Source: Chryseobacterium gallinarum (lineage in GTDB: Bacteria; Bacteroidota; Bacteroidia; Flavobacteriales; Weeksellaceae). Taken from it: a stretch of 64,000 bases of DNA. The number at the start of each line of letters is the position of its first letter. Position 1 is the first letter of the stretch. Below the pieces are notes generated by a model, which was not told where the DNA came from, ran no database searches, and saw only the letters and a list, made by a program, of their open reading frames with translations. The stretch lies in contig NZ_CP009928.1 in NCBI RefSeq assembly GCF_001021975.1, positions 3,724,001 through 3,788,000 on the forward strand, written 5' to 3'. Both the position numbers and the translations under genes were made by a program. Shown here one piece after another: positions 6,262 to 14,202 of this stretch.

Positions 6262-7188
6262 ATGAAAGGAAAAATCATTAAATCAACAGGCAGCTGGTAC
6301 CAGGTTTTGGAATTGGAAACAAATAAAATTTTTGAAGCCAGGATCCGGGGGAAATTCAAGCTGATTAAAACAAGACTTACCAATCCACTTGCTGTAGGAG
6401 ATTTTGTCGAGTTTCAGCTGGAACAGGATGATATTGCATGGATTACGAAAATAGAGCCACGTAGAAATTATCTGATCAGAAAATCAGTAAACCTTTCAAA
6501 AGAAGCACATATCATCGCTTCCAATATTGATCTGGCATGTTTTATTTTTACTCTGAAGCATCCTGAAACATCATTAGGATTCCTGGACAGGTTTCTGGCA
6601 TGCTGTGAAGCTTATAATATCACCCCATTGATTCTTTTCAATAAAATAGATGTTCTGCATGAGGAGGAGATTGAAATTGTAAAAGATATTGAATTTCTTT
6701 ATCAGGAAATTGGTTATGATACATTGGAAATTTCATCCTATTCAAGATTAAATCTGGATCAGCTTCAGGAAATTCTAAAAGATAAAACTTCTGTGTTTTT
6801 CGGACATTCAGGATGTGGAAAATCTACCTTGGTGAATGCATTGCAGCCCGGCCTGAACCTAAAAACCTCTGAAATATCAGACACTCACCTTAAAGGTAAA
6901 CATACTACCACTTTTGCTCAGATGCATTTCTGGGATTTTGGAGGAAATGTTATTGATACTCCCGGTGTTCGTGAATTTGCAATGATTGATATTGAAAAGG
7001 AAGAAGTTCAGCATTATTTCCCCGAAATTTTCAGGAAAAGGGAAGAATGTAAATTTCATAACTGCCTGCATATTAATGAACCGAAATGTGCTGTTGTAGC
7101 CGCTTTGGAAACCGGGGAAATCCAGTCTTCCCGTTATTCTACTTATATCAAACTAATGGATGAAGCGGAAGAAGCTTCCCAAAAATAA
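6262..7188 (+). CDS. rsgA: Ribosome small subunit-dependent GTPase A
   Basis: RsgA (YjeQ) is a circularly permuted GTPase that checks 30S subunit maturation. From the ATG at 6262 it has 308 residues. An N-terminal OB fold is followed by the permuted motifs NKID (G4), the P-loop GHSGCGKST (G1) and DTPGVREF (G3). The C-terminal zinc knuckle is CKFHNCLHINEPKC. An upstream TTG at 6235 would add nine residues but would place the promoter motif inside the gene. Its length is within the family range. The gene stands alone between the aromatic gene and ndk. Confidence 0.95.
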   Translation: MKGKIIKSTGSWYQVLELETNKIFEARIRGKFKLIKTRLTNPLAVGDFVEFQLEQDDIAWITKIEPRRNYLIRKSVNLSKEAHIIASNIDLACFIFTLKHPETSLGFLDRFLACCEAYNITPLILFNKIDVLHEEEIEIVKDIEFLYQEIGYDTLEISSYSRLNLDQLQEILKDKTSVFFGHSGCGKSTLVNALQPGLNLKTSEISDTHLKGKHTTTFAQMHFWDFGGNVIDTPGVREFAMIDIEKEEVQHYFPEIFRKREECKFHNCLHINEPKCAVVAALETGEIQSSRYSTYIKLMDEAEEASQK

Positions 7189-7514
7189 ACTTCAGACACT
7201 TCCTTCATTTATTATTGCCAATTCTTATTTGGGAACCGATCAGTTTTTAAAATTCCAAAACAAAGTTTTATTTATTCAGCACCTATATAAGTTACAATTT
7301 CTTGTAATTTAAAAATAACTCCACTTTTGTCATTAAAAAATCTGCCATTTTTGTATTTCTTCTCTGTAATTAGACTGATTTTAAAATAGCAATTAAAAAA
7401 ATAAAAAAAAGTTCATTTATTTCATTGATTAAAATGGAAGCAATAGTGTATTAATATGATTTTTTATGCTTTTTATTTTTGTTAATTTCGCAAAAAAACA
7501 ATCGATTTATTGTC

Positions 7515-7545
7515 AATAAAAAACCCAGCCGAAGCTGGGTAAAAA
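7515..7545 (-). terminator. Hairpin with UUCG loop, terminator on the minus strand
   Basis: ACCCAGC (7523-7529) pairs with GCTGGGT (7534-7540). On the minus strand the loop is TTCG and the stem is followed by TTTTTT, the form of a strong intrinsic terminator. No annotated minus-strand gene lies upstream of it, so it may end a small antisense RNA, or the plus-strand form with a CGAA loop may be a structured leader element. Confidence 0.5.
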
Positions 7546-7554
7546 CTAATAACC

Positions 7555-7632
7555 ATGAAAACTCAAATTAAACATGAGAATCGCAATAGAATAAACAATT
7601 ACTGTGCCAAAGTTGAATTCATAATTTCTTAA
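7555..7632 (+). other. 25-codon frame (uncertain) upstream of ndk
   Basis: ATG at 7555 begins a 25-codon frame starting MKTQIKHENRN and ending with TAA at 7630-7632, 14 bases after the hairpin. It is polar and basic with one Cys. I do not recognise it. It could be a small protein, part of a structured RNA, or chance. Confidence 0.25.
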
Positions 7633-7688
7633 TAAAAGTTATTTTTATGTTAAATAAAAATTAAAATTAAAACAAAAGATATTTTTTG

Positions 7689-7696
7689 TAATTTTG
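7689..7696 (+). promoter_or_regulatory. -7 promoter motif of ndk
   Basis: TAATTTTG, a perfect TAnnTTTG match, lies 23 bases before the ndk ATG. Confidence 0.65.
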
Positions 7697-7719
7697 CGCC
7701 ATTAAAAAAATATACATTT

Positions 7720-8136
7720 ATGTCTAACATTACATTCACTATGATTAAGCCTGATGCAGTTGCAGACGGACATATCGGTGCTATATTGGGAAAGATTGCT
7801 GAAGGAGGTTTTAAAATCAAAGCTTTAAAATTAACCCAGCTTACAGTAGCTGATGCTAAAAAATTCTATGAAGTACATGCTGAAAGACCATTTTATGGAG
7901 AGCTGGTAGAATTCATGAGCTCTGGTCCTATCGTAGCTGCAGTTTTAGAAAAAGAAAACGCTGTGGAAGACTTCAGAACATTAATTGGTTCTACCAATCC
8001 TGCTGAAGCGGCAGAAGGAACAATCAGAAAAATGTTTGCAAGAAGCATCGGAGAAAATGCAGTTCACGGTTCAGACTCTGACGAGAATGCATTAATCGAA
8101 GCTCAATTCCATTTTTCAGGAAGAGAAATTTTCTAA
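7720..8136 (+). CDS. ndk: Nucleoside diphosphate kinase
   Basis: The 138-residue enzyme transfers the gamma-phosphate between nucleoside tri- and diphosphates through a phosphohistidine. The start [10 protein letters not shown], the segment [11 protein letters not shown] and the active-site stretch [11 protein letters not shown] with His116 are all present. Length and sequence are typical of bacterial NDK. It is transcribed alone from the TAATTTTG promoter and ends at a strong hairpin (8159-8184). It is cytoplasmic and housekeeping, with nothing unusual. Confidence 0.98.
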   Translation: MSNITFTMIKPDAVADGHIGAILGKIAEGGFKIKALKLTQLTVADAKKFYEVHAERPFYGELVEFMSSGPIVAAVLEKENAVEDFRTLIGSTNPAEAAEGTIRKMFARSIGENAVHGSDSDENALIEAQFHFSGREIF

Positions 8137-8158
8137 GTAAATTTTCTTACATCATAAA

Positions 8159-8190
8159 AAATCCGGAGACCAATCTCCGGATTTTGTTTT
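8159..8190 (+). terminator. Terminator of ndk (shared with the convergent fucosidase gene)
   Basis: AAATCCGGAG (8159-8168) pairs with CTCCGGATTT (8175-8184), followed by TTGTTTT. The A run on the left arm makes it usable from both directions, and the two flanking genes converge here. Confidence 0.85.
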
Positions 8191-8194
8191 ATGG

Positions 8195-10039
8195 CTAAAG
8201 ATTGCTTTCTATAGCACCTACTTTCCCTTTGTAAAGTTCCAGCGGCTTGTCAAGCAACACAGCAATGACCGTCATATTTTTATCTAACCTGTCTTCTGGA
8301 ACATCAATGTAAACGATTCCCGGTGTTTCGCTCCAATAAAGCTTATTGTAAACAGAATGAGAAATCAGGGTACCTTCCCCCACAATCCTTATTCTGGCAA
8401 TACTATTTTTTATTCCCTTTAAAGCAATAGGACCGGTAGGAGTTCCTTCTACAAAGAGATAAAGGGTCTGCCTGTCTTTGGAAAGTGCACTCATCCCTGA
8501 ATAATAACCGCCCGGCAATCCTTTTCCGGTTTCAAAAAGGGCTTCAGCATGTTTACTGATCCATTGCAGGGTTTCAGAGTTTGTTCTGGCGGTTTTTTTG
8601 ATAGTCATATCAAGACCGTCACCTGTAAGTCCCGTGTTGTTCAGTAGATTATTACCAAGGTGGAGCTGGTCTGCAATTTCATAACTGGCCAACTGACTGT
8701 TTTTACGTTCCAGAATATCTGTAAGCTGGGCTTTCTGTTTACTATTTTTCAGGAAAATTGGAGGGGTATCAAAAGTAAGTTCCACAACGGTGACGTCCTT
8801 GTCAAACTTTGCTTCAGGAAAATATAGTGTTGCTGTTTTATCTGCATCATAATCTACTTTTACCACGGCCCGTTCATCTCCTATGATTTTGGCAGATACA
8901 GGCCTGGAATCCAAACCATAGATCCGGGTAAAACTCTTGGCTTCTTCAAGGTAAAGAAATAATGACTTTTTAGAAGCAGATAATGCCGATTTTCCTCTGT
9001 AGTTTTCAAAAGGAATACCTTGTTCCGTTTCATAAATGGCATCTTTATTCTTTAATGTCCACCTGCCCAGGTTTTTCAGGATTTCTACCTGTTTCTCAGG
9101 AATAGTCCCATCGGACTTAGGACCTATGTCTAACAGCAGGTTACCACCCATACTGATCACATCAGCCAGTGTCCTTATAATCATATTGGACGTCTTATAA
9201 TTATTGTCATAAGGCTGATATCCCCAGGAATCATTCATTGTATAGCATAATTCCCAATAGGGGTTATGTGGGGCTGTCACTGGAATACCTTGTTCAGGAG
9301 TATCATAATCCCCATGACTATTGAGTCTGGAATTGATGATAATATTGGGATTATATTCTTTTAATAGATTTAAGGTCTGAGGAGCTTTCCATTCGTCTGA
9401 AGTGTGTTCCCAATCTCCATCAAACCATAGTAGATCAGGCCGGTAGGAGGATGAAAGCTCCCGGAGCTGGGTTTGGTAATAATTGATAAAATTTTCCCAT
9501 CGTTTCGGATCATTTTTGAGTTCATATCTCTTTTTTGTCCGGGTGTTGACATCATAATAAGGATGGCTCCAATCAGGAAGTGAAAAGTATAACCCTGTTT
9601 TTAGTCCGGATTTTTTCAAATCAGATATAAAAGGACTTAAAACGTCTTTTTTGGCGGGAGTATTGCCTGGAACGGTAATAGCCTTATCTGCTTTTGAATT
9701 CCATAGTGAAACCCCATCATGGTGTTTGGTGGTAATAACCGCATATTGGGCTCCCGATTCTTTGATGAGCCTTGTCCATTGTTCCGGGTGATATTGTGAA
9801 GCTGAAAAACCGTTAAGCTGCTTCATATAATTATCATAATTGATGTAATTGTTGAAGAAAGACCAGGATTCGGAAATTCCATTGACAGAATAGATTCCCC
9901 AGTGAATAAAAATACCCAATTTGGCTTTTTTAAACCATTCCATTTTTTGGGTGTTATCAACAGATTGCGCTTGTATATTGATGCTATATGCAGATAATAA
10001 CAAACCAAGGGAAATAGCTTTGATCAGCCTGTTTTTCAT
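8195..10039 (-). CDS. Secreted alpha-L-fucosidase, glycoside hydrolase family 29
   Basis: The 614-residue protein begins with a Sec signal peptide (LGLLLSAYSINIQAQ, cleavage near residue 25). The GH29 catalytic barrel covers about residues 30-350, with IHWGIYSV (45-52), TTKHHDGVSLW (103-113) and the probable nucleophile Asp207 in LLWFDGDWE. GH29 enzymes remove alpha-L-fucose from glycans. The C-terminal 260 residues hold two successive beta-rich segments that look like a tandem duplication: AIYETEQGIPFENYRGKSAL and ALFETGKGLPGGYYSGMSAL are clearly related. The gene stands alone with no SusCD pair beside it, so periplasmic or surface glycan trimming is likely but its substrate is unknown. Confidence 0.9.
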   Translation of the reverse strand: MKNRLIKAISLGLLLSAYSINIQAQSVDNTQKMEWFKKAKLGIFIHWGIYSVNGISESWSFFNNYINYDNYMKQLNGFSASQYHPEQWTRLIKESGAQYAVITTKHHDGVSLWNSKADKAITVPGNTPAKKDVLSPFISDLKKSGLKTGLYFSLPDWSHPYYDVNTRTKKRYELKNDPKRWENFINYYQTQLRELSSSYRPDLLWFDGDWEHTSDEWKAPQTLNLLKEYNPNIIINSRLNSHGDYDTPEQGIPVTAPHNPYWELCYTMNDSWGYQPYDNNYKTSNMIIRTLADVISMGGNLLLDIGPKSDGTIPEKQVEILKNLGRWTLKNKDAIYETEQGIPFENYRGKSALSASKKSLFLYLEEAKSFTRIYGLDSRPVSAKIIGDERAVVKVDYDADKTATLYFPEAKFDKDVTVVELTFDTPPIFLKNSKQKAQLTDILERKNSQLASYEIADQLHLGNNLLNNTGLTGDGLDMTIKKTARTNSETLQWISKHAEALFETGKGLPGGYYSGMSALSKDRQTLYLFVEGTPTGPIALKGIKNSIARIRIVGEGTLISHSVYNKLYWSETPGIVYIDVPEDRLDKNMTVIAVLLDKPLELYKGKVGAIESNL

Positions 10040-10222
10040 AATTTTTCATTTTAAGGCTAAATATAAATAAAGAATATTTATTTTCCGGTATTTGTGAAAA
10101 TCTTCTTTTAAATATGAATGCTTTGACATAAAAATCAAATTGTATAATCTTCAAATGAAATTGTTGTACTTTTAAGACAAATAAATGGAACGCTTATTGT
10201 AAATTTTATCAAAAAAACAAGT

Positions 10223-10438
10223 ATGAAACTTCCAGCAGTATTAATGGCTAGTTTGTTAGCGGCAGGAGTGTCAGCGCAAACAAAACCTGTTTCCAAAAAC
10301 AAAAAGCAGGTAAAGAAAATGAAAAAAGAAATTATTCTGGATACTTCCAAAAAGCCAAAACCTACACCAAAAGTGATTGTTAAAAAAGATACGCTTATAC
10401 GTGTTCCACATCATTGTCCGGCCTGCGGAATGGGATAA
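10223..10438 (+). CDS. Secreted RiPP-like precursor peptide ending CPACGMG
   Basis: This 71-residue protein has an N-terminal signal peptide (MKLPAVLMASLLAAGVSA, cleavage before Gln19). A very Lys/Pro-rich linker follows, and the C-terminus is HHCPACGMG with Cys65 and Cys68 as the only cysteines. It ends 2 bases before the start of a DUF692/MNIO enzyme, so the two are translationally linked. MNIO enzymes modify cysteines in the C-terminal core of such precursors; methanobactin and 3-thiaglutamate pathways are examples, and a Chryseobacterium MNIO pathway acting on a similar core has been reported. The linkage makes a precursor role likely. Signal-peptide-bearing MNIO precursors (bufferins) are also known. 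The modification itself is not visible in DNA. Confidence 0.8.
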   Translation: MKLPAVLMASLLAAGVSAQTKPVSKNKKQVKKMKKEIILDTSKKPKPTPKVIVKKDTLIRVPHHCPACGMG

Positions 10439-10440
10439 GA

Positions 10441-11538
10441 ATGGAAAAACCTTTTTTAGGAATATCAATGATGGCAGAAGCAGACTTTCTTACTGCCATT
10501 TTACCTTTATTAAGAGACGGTTCTATTGATGTATTAGAATGGTCTTTTGATACTTTTTACCATGCAGAAGAGCCGGATTGGCTTACCCGTCTTTTGAATT
10601 TCTATTCACAGAACAATCGTTTGCTGGGGCATGGTGTTTACTATTCATTATTTGATGCAAAATGGACCGAAAGGCAAAGCATGTGGCTTCAGAAATTAAA
10701 AGAGGAAGTTCAGCAGCGAAAATACAACCATATCACGGAACATTTTGGATTTATGAATACAGAAAATTTCCATCAGGGAGTTCCATTGCCGGTTTCTTTG
10801 CATCCCAAAACTTTAGAAATAGGAAAAGACAGGTTGTGCAGACTGCAGGAAGTATTGGAAATTCCGGTTGGGATAGAAAATCTGGCGTTTTCCTTTTCTA
10901 TAGATGACGTTAAACAACAAGGCATTTTTCTTGAAAAATTAATAGAAGATACAGATGGTTTCTTGATTCTGGATCTGCATAATATATACTGCCAGGCATG
11001 CAATTTTGGATTAGGTATAGAAGAAATCGTCAGACTTTATCCTTTGGAAAAAGTACGGGAGATACATCTGTCCGGAGGAAGCTGGCAAACAAGCCCTTAT
11101 GGAAAGAGACGAATTCGGAGAGATACTCATGACGATACTGTTCCTGCGGAAATACTGACTGTTTTACCGTCAGTATTGTCACAATGTGAAAATCTGGAAT
11201 ATGTAATTATAGAGAGGCTGGGACATACAATACAAACAGAAACTGAGGCAAAAGACTTCCTTGACGACTTTCTCAAGGTAAAGGCAATTATCGGGGCTTC
11301 AGAATGGAACAGCCGTCATAAAGAAATAAAGATCAAAAAGAAACCGGAGTGTGCTGGCCGGCCTGTTGAAGATGAAGGATTGTACCGGGAACAGACGATA
11401 CTTACAAAGCTTCTTTTTGATAATGTGAAAGCTGATCATTTCAAAGATTTTGATTTCCAGTATTTTAAAACTGAAAATTGGGACCCGGAAATGATACGGA
11501 CGGCCCAGAATATCATTAAAAAATGGAATCCTTACTAA
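10441..11538 (+). CDS. DUF692 multinuclear non-heme iron oxidase (MNIO) family enzyme
   Basis: The 365-residue protein has the DUF692 TIM-barrel metal-binding pattern: GHG with His64, EHFGF (100-104), IENLAF (145-150), LDLHN (177-181), EIHLSGG (207-213), DTHDD (228-232) and IIERLGH (256-262). The family (MbnB, TglH, ChrH) uses two or three irons to rewrite cysteines in peptide substrates. A C-terminal extension of about 85 residues beyond the barrel (from ASEWNSRHKEI) may help bind the precursor, since no separate partner gene is present. The ATG at 10441 follows the precursor stop by 2 bases. A TTG at 10414 would overlap the precursor and is less likely. Confidence 0.88.
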   Translation: MEKPFLGISMMAEADFLTAILPLLRDGSIDVLEWSFDTFYHAEEPDWLTRLLNFYSQNNRLLGHGVYYSLFDAKWTERQSMWLQKLKEEVQQRKYNHITEHFGFMNTENFHQGVPLPVSLHPKTLEIGKDRLCRLQEVLEIPVGIENLAFSFSIDDVKQQGIFLEKLIEDTDGFLILDLHNIYCQACNFGLGIEEIVRLYPLEKVREIHLSGGSWQTSPYGKRRIRRDTHDDTVPAEILTVLPSVLSQCENLEYVIIERLGHTIQTETEAKDFLDDFLKVKAIIGASEWNSRHKEIKIKKKPECAGRPVEDEGLYREQTILTKLLFDNVKADHFKDFDFQYFKTENWDPEMIRTAQNIIKKWNPY

Positions 11539-11564
11539 AATTCAATAACCATCAATCAAATTAT

Positions 11565-12053
11565 ATGAAAATGACTACGTTATTACTGCTTATTACAGCT
11601 GTGCTTACTGCGCTTATTGCCGGACTTTTTTATGCGTATTCCTGCTCTGTGGTACTAGGGCTGGGAAAATTGTCCGATACGGAATATCTGAAAGCAATGC
11701 AGAGTATTAACCGTGAAATCTTAAATCCTGTTTTTTTCCTGAGTTTTATGGGAACACTTATTCTGCTGCCGGTATCAGCTTTCGTTTTTCGTGGGCAGCC
11801 TGCTTTTATTTTTCTTTTACTGGCAAGTTTAGCATATCTCACAGGTGTTTTTGGGGTTACGGTAGCCGGAAATGTCCCGATGAATAACGTCCTGGATACA
11901 TTCGATATTTCCGGATCTACAGCTGAAGCTGTTAAAAAAATGCGCGACAGTTTTGAAAACAGATGGAATCTGCTGAACATTATAAGAACAGTTTTTTCCG
12001 TGATAACCATTGCGCTGGTGATTAGTGCCTGTATCTGGAATAAAGAAGTATAA
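11565..12053 (+). CDS. DUF1772 (anthrone oxygenase-like) membrane protein
   Basis: From the ATG at 11565 the protein has 162 residues with about four membrane helices: near 5-25, 55-80, 85-105 and 135-158. The pattern includes GLFYAYSCSVVLGLGKLSD, PVFFLSFMGTL and VPMNNVLD, which fits DUF1772 proteins. Their function is mostly unknown; a few fungal relatives are anthrone oxygenases. It is the third gene of the MNIO operon. An in-frame ATG at 11523 overlapping the enzyme would add 14 polar residues before the first helix and is less likely. A role in handling or exporting the modified peptide is only an inference from position. Confidence 0.8.
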   Translation: MKMTTLLLLITAVLTALIAGLFYAYSCSVVLGLGKLSDTEYLKAMQSINREILNPVFFLSFMGTLILLPVSAFVFRGQPAFIFLLLASLAYLTGVFGVTVAGNVPMNNVLDTFDISGSTAEAVKKMRDSFENRWNLLNIIRTVFSVITIALVISACIWNKEV

Positions 12054-12054
12054 T

Positions 12055-12096
12055 TCCGTAAAAATACGGACCAATCAAATTCCGTGTTTCTACGGA
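12055..12096. promoter_or_regulatory. Two tandem palindromes CCGTR-N4-TACGG
   Basis: TCCGTA-AAAA-TACGGA (12055-12070) and TCCGTG-TTTC-TACGGA (12081-12096) lie 26 bases apart centre to centre, just after the DUF1772 stop. A third copy of the core is at 19541-19554. The spacing resembles a tandem protein-binding site, but no gene start follows closely. Confidence 0.35.
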
Positions 12097-12185
12097 TGGT
12101 TTCATTATATTTTATTCAGATATTTGAGTGGTAGCAATAAGGAATTAAAACTAAAAACCACAAAGCTCGAATTCCAAAAAATGTG

Positions 12186-12216
12186 AAAAAGGCAGGTCTT
12201 CAGACCTGCCTTTTTC
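12186..12216 (+). terminator. Strong terminator of the MNIO operon
   Basis: AAAAAGGCAGGTCT (12186-12199) pairs perfectly with AGACCTGCCTTTTT (12202-12215). Confidence 0.9.
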
Positions 12217-12276
12217 TTGTCAGTTTTTAAGTGAAAAATTATCCTGATAAAGAGTACGATACGAGTTGTTGTAAAC

Positions 12277-12306
12277 AATAAAGGCAGCTCGCAGGCTGCC
12301 TTTATT
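12277..12306 (-). terminator. Terminator of rpe
   Basis: AATAAAGGCAGC (12277-12288) pairs with GCTGCCTTTATT (12295-12306). On the minus strand it directly follows the rpe stop codon. Confidence 0.8.
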
Positions 12307-12325
12307 ATAATGTTTTCTATTTTTT

Positions 12326-12976
12326 TCAGATCTTTAAAAGTTCTATAGTTCTCTCCGGGCTTTCTGCAGAGAAAACCGCATTTCCGGCTACAAGGACATC
12401 TGCTCCGGCTTCAAAAAGTTTTGAAGCGTTATCAAGATTGACTCCGCCGTCTACTTCAATAAGGGCAGTAGAATTGTTGCTCAGAATCAAATCTTTGGTT
12501 TCCGCAATTTTTTTATACGTGTTTTCAATGAATTTCTGTCCTCCAAACCCTGGGTTTACACTCATCAATAAAACAAGATCTACATCTGCAATAATATCTT
12601 CAAGCATTAATACAGGAGTAGAAGGATTTAATACAACCCCTGCTTTTGCTCCTTTACTCTGAATGTGATGGATGGTCCTGTGAAGGTGAGTACACGCTTC
12701 GTAATGTACAGAAATCAGATCTGCACCGTGATTGATGAATTCATCAACATATTTTTCGGGTTCAACAATCATCAGGTGAACATCTACGAATTTTTTAGCA
12801 TGCTGTTGAACAGTTTTCATCACAGGAAAACCAAATGAAATATTAGGTACAAATCTGCCGTCCATTACATCAATATGGAACCAGTCGGCCTGAGATCTGT
12901 TTAACATTTCAATGTCTCTTTGCAGATTCCCAAAGTCTGCAGATAAAAGGGAAGGAGCAATAAGCTTCGTTTTCAT
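12326..12976 (-). CDS. rpe: Ribulose-phosphate 3-epimerase
   Basis: The 216-residue TIM-barrel enzyme interconverts ribulose 5-phosphate and xylulose 5-phosphate in the pentose phosphate pathway. Family motifs are IAPSLLSADFGNL at the start, HIDVMDGRFVPNISFG, HLMIVEP, LLMSVNPGFGGQKFI and the phosphate-binding EVDGGVN and VAGNAVF. His and Asp residues of the metal site are intact. The length is the usual one. It is monocistronic, followed by a good terminator, and faces the MNIO operon. Confidence 0.97.
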   Translation of the reverse strand: MKTKLIAPSLLSADFGNLQRDIEMLNRSQADWFHIDVMDGRFVPNISFGFPVMKTVQQHAKKFVDVHLMIVEPEKYVDEFINHGADLISVHYEACTHLHRTIHHIQSKGAKAGVVLNPSTPVLMLEDIIADVDLVLLMSVNPGFGGQKFIENTYKKIAETKDLILSNNSTALIEVDGGVNLDNASKLFEAGADVLVAGNAVFSAESPERTIELLKI

Positions 12977-12997
12977 TTTTACTTTTTACTTAATATT

Positions 12998-13080
12998 AGA
13001 TTTAAGATGTTAGACCTCAGATATCAGACGTAGAATTGTTATCATAATCTATTGTCTGATATCTTTATCTAATGTCTTTA
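12998..13080. repeat. Degenerate inverted repeat between rpe and the M42 peptidase gene
   Basis: AGATATCAGAC (13019-13029) and GTCTGATATCT (13054-13064) are perfect complements. The similarity extends outward as an imperfect repeat (TTAAGATGTTAGAC against TATCTAATGTCTTTA). A related string of TTAGATTTAAGATG units occurs at 27366-27400. It looks like a genus-specific intergenic repeat. Confidence 0.5.
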
Positions 13081-14151
13081 ATGATACTTCAGTTTCATCT
13101 CCGGCTTGATTGCCAATACTGTTTCGTAGATCAGTTTGATGACATTGGCGACATCTTCTTTAGATACCATTTCTACTGTGGTATGCATATATCGCAAAGG
13201 TAAGGAAATCAAAGCACTTGGTACACCACCGTTGGAATGGGCAAAAGCATCAGTATCCGTTCCCGTAGATCTGCTTGCGGCTGCTCTCTGGAAAGGAATT
13301 TTCTTTGTTTTTGCCGTGCTAATTATTAACTCCCTGATCGTATGGTGAACGCTTGGCGCAAAAAACACAACGGGGCCAGCTCCGCATTTCTGATCTCCTT
13401 CTTTTTTCTTTTCGATCATCGGGGTAGTGGTATCATGGGTAACGTCTGTTACAATTGCAATATTCGGTTTGATTGTATCTGCAATCATATCAGCACCATA
13501 TAATCCTACTTCTTCCTGAACGGAATTGGTAATATAAAGACCAAATGGTATAGATTTTTTATTTTCCTTTAAAAGTCTTGCCACTTCAGCAATCATAAAG
13601 CCTCCGATTCTGTTGTCCAGTGCCCTGCAGACAAAATACCTGTTATTCATTTCAAAGAACTCATCAGGATATGTAATCATACAACCTACAAAGATTCCCA
13701 TTTCTTCCACTTCTTTTTTAGAAGTAGCCCCACAATCAATAAAAATATTTTCAATTTTCGGTGCAGGCTCATTTTGATTGGTTCTCGTGTGAATAGCCGG
13801 CCATCCGAATACCCCTTTTACAATTCCGTTTTCACCATGAATATGAACTACTTTCGAAGGTGCAATTGTTTGATCTGAACCTCCGTTTCTGATAACGTAG
13901 ATAAGCCCGTCATCAGTGATATAATTAACGTACCATGAGATTTCATCGGCATGAGCTTCAATCACTACCTTAAATTCTGCTTCCGGATTGATAATACCAT
14001 AACAGGTTCCATAATGATCTACTTCTACTTTGTCTACATAAGGTCTGATGTAATCCATCCAGACTTCCTGTCCTTTGTGTTCGTAACCGGTTGGTGATGA
14101 GGTATTTAAATATTTTTCTAAAAATTTTAAAGATTTCTTTTCAAATTTCAT
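13078..14151 (-). CDS. M42 family metallopeptidase (glutamyl aminopeptidase type)
   Basis: The 357-residue enzyme belongs to the co-catalytic zinc aminopeptidases of family M42, which form large tetrahedral complexes and clip N-terminal residues from peptides. Visible motifs are SPTGYEHKG near the start, VIEAHADEISW with the first His-x-Asp ligands, CRALDNRIGGF, the catalytic pair in NSVQEEVGLYGA, TDVTHDTTTP and the C-terminal SLPLRYMHTTVEMV with the last His ligand. Ligand motifs all look intact. No signal peptide is present, so it is cytoplasmic. Its length is typical. Confidence 0.93.
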   Translation of the reverse strand: MKFEKKSLKFLEKYLNTSSPTGYEHKGQEVWMDYIRPYVDKVEVDHYGTCYGIINPEAEFKVVIEAHADEISWYVNYITDDGLIYVIRNGGSDQTIAPSKVVHIHGENGIVKGVFGWPAIHTRTNQNEPAPKIENIFIDCGATSKKEVEEMGIFVGCMITYPDEFFEMNNRYFVCRALDNRIGGFMIAEVARLLKENKKSIPFGLYITNSVQEEVGLYGADMIADTIKPNIAIVTDVTHDTTTPMIEKKKEGDQKCGAGPVVFFAPSVHHTIRELIISTAKTKKIPFQRAAASRSTGTDTDAFAHSNGGVPSALISLPLRYMHTTVEMVSKEDVANVIKLIYETVLAIKPEMKLKYH

Positions 14152-14202
14152 AAAAAGGAATGATTTTTGCGTTCAATTTTTGCTATTACAAGTGTAAAAA
14201 TA

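Larger units (their letters stand above)
7189..7719. other. 531-base intergenic region with hairpin and tiny frame
   Basis: No ordinary gene is visible. The stretch holds a GC-rich hairpin at 7523-7540, a 25-codon frame at 7555-7632 and the ndk promoter at 7689-7696. The part from 7200 to 7490 is AT-rich and I see nothing definite in it. Confidence 0.6.

Noticed and set aside
10123..10148. TTGACA ... TATAAT upstream of the precursor peptide gene
   Set aside because: The spacer is only 14 bases, and the Bacteroidota primary sigma factor uses TAnnTTTG, so a classical promoter here is unlikely.
10414..10440. TTG start that would extend the MNIO enzyme upstream
   Set aside because: It would overlap the precursor's CPACGMG codons and adds residues not seen in DUF692 proteins; the ATG at 10441 gives the normal start.
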